Shown piece by piece: positions 36,001 to 45,900 of a stretch of 64,000 nt of DNA. A program made the translations under genes and the position numbers. The DNA lies in contig CP103023.1 of the NCBI GenBank assembly GCA_024752435.1, positions 1,426,001 to 1,490,000 of the forward strand, read 5' to 3'. The notes beneath the pieces were generated by a model that saw only the letters and a list, made by a program, of their open reading frames with translations, ran no database searches and had not been told where the DNA came from. Position 1 is the first letter of the stretch; each line of letters begins with the position of its first letter. This stretch comes from Allantophomopsis cytisporea (taxonomy: Eukaryota; Ascomycota; Leotiomycetes; Phacidiales; Phacidiaceae).

Positions 36001-37668
36001 TTGACAGATGATGACCCCTCAAAGCGTGCGTTCTGCTCAACGTGATGCTATGGTGTCACTATATGTCAAAAGTGGATTCTGGGGTCTTTTCTGTAGTGTC
36101 TTCTTGACCTGATATTTCTTCTCATATTATCTCTAGTTCTATTTTGCGCTGAATCTCGATTCCGGTCTCCGAGACATATCTGATTTTATCATCTCTAACA
36201 AGAAATAATCCGATTTGACCGCTGCTTTCTTCCAACATATCGATGCAGCAGCAAGTGCAAGTGATATTGGTGCCGGCAGTAGGGGCATACCTAGTAGAAT
36301 TAATTAGTGAGCAATAAGAGGAAAGGAAGATGTATGAGGGAATGTGAGAAATGTGCTGTACGTAAATGCCTACATGAAGGTACAGTATTGATTTAATGGC
36401 ACGAGTATTGTAAGCCGAGTACACTATCACCATCCATACCTTAGTCGAAAAAATAAGGATTAGGTACAGTAGGTGTCAAGTAAGCATGGATATTAAGTAG
36501 ACTGTAAAGCAAGTGGGTAAGTGACAGCAGAAAGGCAGAAAATTACAGAGGTTAAGAACAGTACTTGTACAGTACGCATGCGTACGGAGTAGTACTGCGT
36601 CAAGTCAATGTGCAAGGTGTATGTACAGTACCGTACCAACTTTCTCCCTCATCCGTTGTCTCTTGTCATCCCTCTTCTGAGTTCTCATGCTATCTCACAT
36701 ATCCAGCATCAAAGTGCTGACATAAGTCGATGGGCAAAGTAGATGGAAACATACCTTCAGCATGTTGTGTGAAGTCGACCCTCAAGGCGTTGCAGGGGTA
36801 CGATTGGGCTCGCTCGCCAACGCCCCACGTTTCAGGTCATGTAATGGAGTAGTAGAAGTTTCCGGCACTCAGCTGAATGTAGTTCTTGGAGCCGGAGCAT
36901 GCCTCAATTGGTCGTTGACAGCCCTGGCCCATGGCAAAGTGCAGTTTCAGCTGATGTATGGCTTCCGTTCCTCAACAGCCCTTCTGTGACCGTGACAGGG
37001 GACTCATGGGAGCCAGGAGAACAAAGGTGGAGAAGAGAGAGGGAGTGCTAGAAGGAAAATGAGAATAACGTTGAAGTAAAGAGCGATGTTCATGTGTTCG
37101 TGTGATCGTGTATGTGTATGTATGGGATATACGTATGTGTGCGCGTGTTTGTATTGTACATCGTTATGTATGAGTGAAGTATGAATGTGATGTCCTTGTA
37201 CAAAGTATATGTACCTTGATAGTGATAATCTCAATAACCTTTGAGGATATATGAAGTTTGGCGCCGCTCGTGCCAAAAGCATGAAATTTACTTCGTAAGG
37301 TAAGGTAGACAGAGAAGAAAAAGACATGTCTGTCTGGTATGGAGGGGGAAATCGATAAGGACGGGCTTCATGGATAATACTCTAGTCGCTCTCCCGACGT
37401 GCATACTTCTCTTTTCACCTCGACTCCATTCAGCCATATTCATCATGTTCATGCTCGAATTCAATGCTCCTCGTCAAGGTCAGACCAGACTATTAACTAC
37501 CATGCAAAGCATAAAATACCTTGATATTGCCCATACTCTATCATCAGCAAACTCGCATCAACCAGCAATATCAATGACCACGGACCTCAAAGGCGTTAAG
37601 CAAGCGGGACATCCGTTCACGCCGTCGACGACACGAGGCACCGACGGGTCTTAGCTATCCACGGCCCC
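33086..37668. other. Gene-poor upstream region, 4.6 kb
   Basis: No convincing gene. Visible structure: a 10-bp inverted repeat at 33763-33790, a pyrimidine-rich tract at 35277-35345, and many GTAC/TACAGTAC-type short palindromes, densest at 36450-36640. The pyrimidine tract and distance suggest 5' leader introns or distal promoter DNA of the regulator, but no transcript evidence is available. Confidence 0.5.
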
Positions 37669-38193
37669 ATGGCGGCGAAAGGCAAGACAAAGCCACACGC
37701 GCCGCGATCCACAAAGCTGCCCAAGAAGTCAAAATCTCAAAAATCTCAAAAAGCAATCAAAAAATTCAAAATGTACGTAAAAGCCACAGTCCTCTCTATC
37801 TCCTCCTATATGTCCGTATGAACAGACATACGGACCGATAGATACGAGTACTCGATTATATCCGTAGCGTACAGCCCGTACCGGCACTCTTTCTTCTCCT
37901 TCGAGCATCTCCAAGGCCCTCAAACCGGCCATCCTCTGACAAGGACTAAAGCATGGCGTGCAGCAGATCACCGACCGTTTCCTACAGCCCATCTAAATCC
38001 CGACCTAGAACCCCTGGACGCAACGAGTATCAAACCCACAAACCAACCGGCCAGACGCCCGTGCGCCCTTCACATTGACATCCAATTCCATCCAGAATTG
38101 AACAGATACAGTAATTCAAAGATAGACGATGGTCGTCTGAGTCCGTCGGCATCTTCGTTTCCCTTGTTGATGATGCTCCATTCAGTGGCCTGA
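37669..38193 (+). CDS. Possible two-exon small gene, 151 aa
   Basis: Not recognised. Exon 1 (37669-37772) starts MAAKGKTKPHAPRST and is very Lys/Ser-rich (KSQKSQKAIKKFK). A 69-nt intron (GTACGT..CGATAG) joins it in frame to an exon with no start codon of its own (37842-38193), open for 117 codons: YEYSIISVAYSPYRHSFF, then a Pro/His-rich stretch, ending MMLHSVA. Chance openness of this length without an ATG is unlikely but possible. The intron contains a perfect 9-bp hairpin (GTCCGTATG, 6-nt loop). The basic N-terminus could be a nuclear or nucleolar signal. Alternatives are a chance frame or a gene with other exons. Confidence 0.35.
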
Positions 38194-39404
38194 GTCTACG
38201 CATGTCAGCGCAAGGGTCAGCACCCCCAAAGAGATCCTTGGACGCAACGTCAAAAATGGTGTTTCATCTTTTGCTGCTTACTGGAGTCCGAATACTCTAG
38301 CGTCGATACTATTCCTCACGAAGGATTTCGTCCCATCTATCTACCCCCGACAAAGGTCAAAACGCGCGGGCTTACGGCCTACGGACTTTATGAATTCTGA
38401 TAATCCGGAATACATAGAGGATGTAGCGTCTAAAGTACATTGGTGAGTGATGTATAAGGATTTAATAAATAGATGTGCGTCCACCGCTACTCCGAGTCTC
38501 TGCAATCCCCATGGTGTTGCGTACAGAGTGCTCCATCGTTACCAGAGGTTTATTGTTTACTTTACTTTGCTTTACCTCACCTCGCCTTGCGTTGCCCTGC
38601 GTTGCCTTGCTCATGACAGGTATAATGGAGCGTATGGGATACAGTGACAAGTCGTTCCCATGCAAGAACGACGCGAATACCAACTTCTTGTCCACCGCCA
38701 TCCGCCATGCTATGCCACGCTGATGCCACGCTACAGTATGCCATGCTATGCCCGCAACAGAGGATCCGTTTCCCTGCCTCATCACGTCTCTGCGTGTCTA
38801 CAACCGTCACATCCCAGTACCCTTGCTCTTGCCTCGTGATTCCCTTAGCTCGGCACGTCTGATGTATCCTCGAGAATACAATGTCTTGTTATATCCGTGA
38901 GCAGGATGGCCTTCGCACGTGATTGGGCACCGGCAGTTATCCTTCAATCAATTAATGTGCCTTACCTTACTTCACGTACCTACGGTTCACAAGTCCGGGG
39001 CCTCGTATATAGGCACCTTATGTGAGAAATATAAATGTGTCACAGAAATCATTGATTCAGCTTGATCATCGGTGTTTCGTAGATTGCGATGTGTGGACTG
39101 AACCAGATATCCGGGTCGGACATGGCAGAATCACATTATCGTACCACTTTTGCTCACTTCCTCTCACATGAAATTCACACGGGCATAAACAAGAGGCAAG
39201 TCTGGGTTTTCAAAGGTTTCTGGGACAGTCTACTACTGCCATGCAACTGTCTGTCCTATGATAGTCACAACGCTTACTCCTTCTTACAACCACGACGCCT
39301 GTATTGAAAACAAAAGAACTTAGTGAAAAAAAACTCCCTCCCTATGGTCATATGCAATTCTATAAAAAGGTCCACTCCAATTCCTTAGTTCGTAGTCAGC
39401 AGAG
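38194..39404. other. Intergenic 1.2 kb
   Basis: Contains low-complexity CCTTGCGTTGCC-type runs at 38568-38610 and TGCCACGC repeats at 38708-38745. No gene seen. The part next to 39404 is the 3' flank of RTF1. Confidence 0.5.
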
Positions 39405-41387
39405 TTAAAGCTCAAGCTCAATACCCAAATCAATAGCACCAATGATATCGTCATCCATGAGCGGGCGATGAATAGTAGGAATGCCCTTCTTCTCCGTAGC
39501 CTGCTGAAGCTTGGCGATGTGAGGAAGTGGTGACGAAGTCTTAGCAGCGAGTGTGGGGGTGCTGGCGGAAGGTGTACTGGCACCGCTGTCGCCATCTTTC
39601 TTTGTGCCATCATTGACATCATACTTGAACTTGGCTTTGGTCTTGACACGTCTAGAGTGGTCCTCTACAACGACTTCTCCACGCGCGATAGCAGCTTCGG
39701 TCTGACGAGCAGCGCGACGCTCATTGATCTGAGCCTGCCGAATCTCCTGGACATTCTTTCTGCGGTTCTCACGGTTGAGGGCTGCGAGTCTCTCCTGCTC
39801 CGACAACTTGCCTGGGATCTTGCGTGGTGTGGAGAGAGAAGTACCGTGAGCGAGCTTTGGGCCATCGAGAGCTTCGAGATCCTCTGTAAGTTGAGAAACA
39901 GCTTCGTCATCGCCACGTGCTTTGGCTTCCTTGAGGAGATTGGTAAGACGATTACGTTCGATTGGGAGGAACTTGGCTGTCAAGGCACCTGAACGCCTTA
40001 ACTTGGCTTGGAGTTCCTCTTCGGTCCATGAGCGATTGACAAGGTTGTTGATTTCGGTGATCTTGTTAACCAACTTGATCTTTGGTGGTAAGGTGACATT
40101 TTCGCCCTTACACACAGTCTCGTAGCGATTGAATTCTCTCTAAGGGGGCTTATCAGTAGTCTGAGAAGCGGAGATGACGTATAAACTTACCTCAGTGAAT
40201 GGTGCATCAGAGCACATGATGAATGACCACTCCTTCTCAGCCTTACCGTGAGCAACCCGAGCATACTGGTTGGTTTGGAACTTCTTGCCATTTGCCGATT
40301 CCATGGCGTATGGACGGCCTTCCGAAAAACCTTTGATGACCGCCATTCTGTAGATGTTCTGGTGACTCTCTGGATCCTTGCCAACGCAAACACGTACGTA
40401 ACAACCCGTAATAGCCTCTTCAAAGCCAGGATAGAAACAGACCAATGCAAAGCGAGTCCTTCCAACTCTAATTCTCTCATAGTCGATCAAGGATGCAGGC
40501 TCAGAGCTGCGATCATCGTAAGATGGTGAGCGGTATTTTGGCTTTCCATCATCCCAGTCGACCTCACTATCTCCACCAGCATCATCCGAGTAATCGTCGC
40601 GAGCAGAGTGTCTGTTTCGCTGGTTGTCTTCTCTGCGTCGACGACGGTCATCTTTCTCAGCTCTCGCACGCTTGAGGTTGTCGATACCAGAACTTGACTC
40701 GCCAACCTTACCACCACCAACCTTGGTACGCTGTCGAGAGGTCTTGCGCTGGGCCTCATCGAGGTCGGCGGCACCAGCCTTGCGCTTCTTATCCTGCTTT
40801 CTGTTCTCAGCCTCGCGAGCGTTGAGGAGCTGACGTAGAGCACGGTTTTGATTATATCGGTCGACCTCCGAAGCACGTTCAGCAAGGAGCTCTTCACGCT
40901 TGATTTCTGGTAAAGCCATAATTTCTGCTTTGTCGGCGGCGTTCATAAATCTTCCTTCGAGGGGATATTTATCTCCTTCTTCGTACATGGTTCCTGGTGA
41001 AGCATCTGAGTCCGAGTCGGACTCATCCATCGGAGCAGATCGAAGGGAGTCAGGGGATGAATGGCGTGAAGAACTATTGTTCATTGTTAGTCCTGTCATT
41101 GTGGAGTTTGATTGTTGAAGTGGTAGCGTGGATGGTGTTCGTATTATATCATTATTGTACGTAGACGATAGGAAAATGAATGAAGGTGGTTGGATATTGA
41201 GTGTTGGAATGAATGTGAGAGAGAGAACATACGCTTCTCCTTCCTCCTCCGAGTCGTTATTTCTACTCTTTCTGCCATTTCCACGCTGAGATCCTGGTGA
41301 CTGCGATGTCTTTCTGTCATTTCCCTCCTCCTCATCAGATGAGGCCTCTCCAGCGAGCGCCAAAAATTCCTCTTCAAGATCATCCAT
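39405..41387 (-). CDS. RTF1: RTF1, Paf1 complex subunit (Plus3 domain)
   Basis: Nuclear elongation factor that stimulates H2B ubiquitination and binds Spt5 through its Plus3 domain. Three exons: 41233-41387, 40191-41073, 39405-40139, 590 aa. The N-terminus is acidic (MDDLEEEFLALAGEASSDEE), then a Lys/Arg-rich histone-modification region (ERASEVDRYNQNRALRQLL). Plus3 spans about 235-370: IDYERIRVGRTRFALVCFYPG, FEEAITGCYVRVCVG, MAVIKGFSEGRPYAM. After it come REFNRYETVCKGE and a helical, Ala-rich C-terminus ending LGIELEL. The first intron (41074-41232) is 159 nt, in frame and stop-free, so retention would add 53 residues; splicing joins EGEA to SSRHSSP. It is divergent to COQ7. Confidence 0.93.
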
Positions 41388-41998
41388 TGTGATCAGATAT
41401 GTGAGATGTTCGGTATGTTTTAAATTTGGTGTTATGTGAGGTATTCAATGTGGGACTGTATCGGCGTGGAATATCGTAGATGAGGTTGTGTACGGTTGTA
41501 TGCGCTACGTTAGGTACCTTAACGAAATGATGTGAATCACAATGTGATTGAGAGCAAGATCGAATACAGCTGTAAGTGTGACTTGCGTTTATACACAAGG
41601 AAAGCCGACTGGTTGAAATCGAGAGAAGTTTGTTTGAAGGAGAGTGGAAGCTATTCACAGAGATGGTTGCCGTTCAAAATGTTGCTCCGTACGTTACGTT
41701 GCGGCGGAGCGCGCATGGAAGGTCACGGCCAGCCACCCGAATTCTATTACCTGATTGGTCCACATCCTTCGGAGCCGGATTTACCAACCTCCGCAATACC
41801 TGGTCCGTTCCCCTGATGTGCAGCCTCGCAGCGCTTCGCTTGAGCATAGCAGCGTCATGGAAATAGCTTCAAGATAAATGACCTGACTCTCATACTTTGT
41901 GATCGCAAAATACAGCACTGCCACTTCACAGCAAAACTCACCTATTCGGAGGTACCGGAACTCATCAATTGCAATTGACTCGACTTTGTTACTGCAAA
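41388..41998. other. Divergent promoter, RTF1/COQ7
   Basis: 611 bp. Open frames on both strands have no protein features. No gene seen. Confidence 0.5.
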
Positions 41999-42799
41999 AT
42001 GAGTATGGCACTTCACACCACACGTACAGCGCGTACCTGTACACGCCCGTTATATGATTTCCTAGCACCAAGCCTCTCAACACGCTCGCTGCACACCACA
42101 TCCCCACATCAAGAATCCTCGCCAGCATCCCAATATGCCGCCGGCTTTGGTGGATCTCAAGAACGACGACCACGAATCCCGAAGTCCGGTCCAGCAGCTG
42201 CACAAAAGCCCGCCGCGCTATCGCAGCCTCTGACCCAAGCACAACGGGATTTCCTGACGAGTGCGCTGCGGGTCAACCAGGCCGGAGAGCTGGCAGCAAC
42301 GCTGATCTATAAGGCACAAACGCCGCTGGTTGTGATGGCGCACCCACATCTGCGGCCGTTGATGAAGCATATGCATGACCAGGAAGAGGGACATTTCACG
42401 ACGTTCAATGCGCTGCTAGCAAAGCATCGCATTCGGCCAACGGCTTTGTACCCTGTGTGGACGATAGCTGCTACGGCTCTGGGATGGGGTACTGCATTGA
42501 TGGGACGAGAGGCAGCTATGGCGTGTACAGAAGCAGTGGAAACTGAGATTGGAGGGCATTATAACGATCAGGTGCGAGTGTTGTTGGAGATGATCGAGCA
42601 GCTCGAGAAAGATGGAGAGGAGATGAGTGCGGAGCTACTGGAACTCACGAGCACGCTTAGACGGATCAGAGATGAAGAGTTGGAGCACTTGGATCATGCC
42701 GTTGAAAACGATGCGCAGCAGGCTGTGCCACATTCTCTCTTGACGGGTGTCATTAGAGCTGGATGCAGGGGTGCCATTTGGGTCAGTGAAAGAATTTGA
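41999..42799 (+). CDS. COQ7: 5-demethoxyubiquinone hydroxylase (Coq7)
   Basis: Mitochondrial inner-membrane di-iron monooxygenase for the penultimate step of ubiquinone synthesis. Single exon, 266 aa. The frame is open upstream to 41969 but the first ATG in good context (AAAATGAG) is at 41999. The N-terminal 60 residues are a presequence rich in Arg/Ser/Thr (MSMALHTTRTARTCTRPLYD). The catalytic domain begins FLTSALRVNQAGELAATLIYK; iron ligands lie in NQAGE, MHDQEEGHF and the C-terminal DEELEHLDHA, and the helix VETEIGGHYNDQVRVL follows the ferritin-like repeat. The short C-terminus (IRAGCRGAIWVSERI) is typical of the family. Confidence 0.95.
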   Translation: MSMALHTTRTARTCTRPLYDFLAPSLSTRSLHTTSPHQESSPASQYAAGFGGSQERRPRIPKSGPAAAQKPAALSQPLTQAQRDFLTSALRVNQAGELAATLIYKAQTPLVVMAHPHLRPLMKHMHDQEEGHFTTFNALLAKHRIRPTALYPVWTIAATALGWGTALMGREAAMACTEAVETEIGGHYNDQVRVLLEMIEQLEKDGEEMSAELLELTSTLRRIRDEELEHLDHAVENDAQQAVPHSLLTGVIRAGCRGAIWVSERI

Positions 42800-42991
42800 T
42801 TCATGAGTAATTATAGTACTAGTTCTTGGCAGTTTGCTCCTAACGCCGTACCATGCCTCCTATACCATGAACGAATCGCTCCCAACATGCTCCAAACCAT
42901 TCCTTGCCCAGATGAATTATGTGCTCCAAACGCGCTTAGTCACTATGAAGAGTCAGTAAATATTGAAAGACGTGAATACCAGGATTACTTA

Positions 42992-45900
42992 CTAAATTTG
43001 CAATGGTGCGACTTGATCGACTTGGTAGAGCCAATTTCCACCATGCTCCTCGGTAACCAACCAGTCGTAAGGGAACTGGACTAGATGACCTTGAACCATA
43101 TTGAGCAGTTGTTCCGCATCCTGATAGCTGAGAACGTCATCACTGGCAGAGAAGCCCTTACGGCTACCTCTTGTAGTGTTTCGACGTTTACGCCTAGTCG
43201 AAGCGTTGTGTCCAATTGGGTTGGGGATTGACTTTTCAGGTGAAGGTGCTGAGAAAGTGGTTCTGCGCTTGCCATTCTCCATAGCAGCCTTCTCCGAATC
43301 AGAGGTAACAGCAGTAGTCTGCGCCCGCTTGCTGATTTTGATTTGTGGAATATCGTCATCACCTGTTGCCTTTATGCTGGCCTTCTCGTCAAGCGTACCA
43401 TTTCCAGATGCCTCATTGCCCGACTTGGTATCTGGACGAGCAGCATTCTCAGCATCCGCCTCATCCGCCCAATCAATAACACTTCCCATGGGGTGTTCCT
43501 TGGAGTTTCCTCCGTGTTTGATCTTCTCGGCAATATCTGAAACAGCGTTCCCGCTACCTCTGGTGCCGGGTAGTCCAAATGATGCTCCTGGAGGTCCACT
43601 CTGGCCAACAGCTTCCTGGGCAGCAGCATCTTGGCTCTTACCATTGTCAGCCATAGATGCAGCAAATCTCTGGGCGTAAGCCGTGAACTCTCTGTAGTCA
43701 TGCCATGACTTGACCTCACTATCTGGATTGCAGCGGAACACACGGCGGTAAATCTTTGTGTTGTTTTCTGCGATTGTGCGCCATGTATCTTCAAAGAAGT
43801 TGTCGTTGAGAGGATCACGCATGCAATCTTTGGTGACAGGAGGAAATGGCTTGATATCAGCCAAAAGTGGGTTGAATGGTTGTTCGGTAGATGGGTTGCC
43901 TTCTGCATCCATGTATACAGAAGGGCCTCCGATATCAGTATCATCTATCAAAGGCAACGCGGGTAATTGTGATAGTTGAGGAAGGCCAAGATCTTGAGTC
44001 GACATCCGTGCAAGACGTGGTTGTGGTGGGATGCCTGCAAAACCATTGCTACCATCATCGTCCTGAGCATCAGCCGGGTTGATTGGTGGTGAAGCTCGAG
44101 GATGGCGCTTCTGTGGATGGTTCAGTGCCCCCTTGCCTTCAGAAGCAATATCAGTGGTCAAGACTTCTCGCACACCGTCCACCAGTATAGTATCTCTACC
44201 ACGATCCTGGCCGACCTTATGTGCGGTCTCCCAATGATCCGTGCCCGCTCTACCCTTACCCTCAAGGGCCTCTGCATGTTTAGGATTGTTTATGACTCTT
44301 TTGTCCGTTGTAACCCTATGGTTGTTGGATTTTAGGTTCGGGTTATCTCCCTGCTCCCAGTCGACATCATGGTTGAAGCTTTGCAATCCTTCCTGTCTGA
44401 GCAATAGATCATCTTGTGTGGCCTTCTGTCTCTCTGCACGCTCCTCATCTGATGCTAGTTCGTTGTCAGCTGGATCTTCGTAGATTCTGTTCATCTCGCG
44501 ATATTGCTCCTCTTCTTGGTCCAGTTCAACACGTCTCTCTTCTTCCATGATCTCATCCACATCAAGACCAAGATGCTCTCTCATCAATCGCATTCGCAGC
44601 GTATGAGCAAAGCGACCGACTAGATATGGCTCGCCATCCATAGTCGACCAGAGCATATCAGTATCTCGAACAACAGCCGCACATTCCGAGTCTCTGGCAC
44701 CCAGCATGGAACGTTCATTGATGTTTGCAGAACCGATGAGAGCTATCCTATCATCCACAATGATGCACTTGGCGTGAATGTAAAGTTGCTCTGTGACTAA
44801 AGCCTTATTTGGACCAATTTTTCCCCAAGCCCGAAGACTGTAGAACTGAACGAAGTCTTCAGGATCAAGGTTTGCTTCCTTCAGTCGGCCGAAGATGGAA
44901 TCACTGCCACGGCAAATACTTCTGAATTGACATTGCATAATCAATCGAACACTGGTTCCTTCCTGTTCGTCAACCGTATTCTGGAAGCCAGGCATAAGAG
45001 GGATAAGGATAACACAACGCCAGCTCTCGTTGTTGGCGGCTGCTCTGATTGCACGTTCTACGATAGCATCTCCAATCTTGTTGACAATCTTCACACCCAT
45101 AGTCGTGCAAGACGAAATGAAAAATTGGTTCTCCATGTAGACGAAATGCTCGGACTCTTCAATCATCTTGCAGTATGCAGTCATGATGCTATGTTCGGTC
45201 TTGTCGACTCCAAGAGACCATGTAGAGGCCGATCTAAGAATCTGAACCTCACAGGTACCCTTCAACCCTAATGCTTCTAGATCTGCCGGGTTGTAGTCTG
45301 GTGGAGGGAGCAAGAAAGGGGTCGGGCGTGTTGGCTTTCTTCCACGAAGCACGTAGTTCCATCTTTGCACAAAATGTCTGGTCAAATCCCTAGCTGGCTG
45401 GCCAACAACTTGCATCGAAATATCATGCCATGGCATTCTAGGTGTTTTTGATCGGTCATACATTTCGGCATAAGGTTCGTTCAACGCAAAGAAGTCTTGT
45501 ACACGAGGATTCGAGTAATCCTTACCAGGCCAAAGTTGGCAATGGTCGGCATCTTTGGGTTGACCATCGTCTTCGAAACCTGTAGGCTTGTCATCAACAA
45601 CCGAATGTTGAGGAGTATCCCATCTACCGAAACAAAGATCGATACCGCCAACGAATGCTAGAGTATGATCAACGATACAAATCTTTTCGTGGTGAGCAAA
45701 AAAGAACTGGTTCTTCTTGAACTGGTTGGGCGATCTTTGTACGAAGACATTTGGATGGAGGTCCAACAATGAAAACTTGGTGAATTCGGAATCAATAGGG
45801 ATAGCAGCTTCAACATTTCGGTAGACGATAATGAAGATTTTCACTCCTTCTCTGGCCTTCTTGCGAAGTAATCGATCCAATCGCCATTTCTGACTGATAG

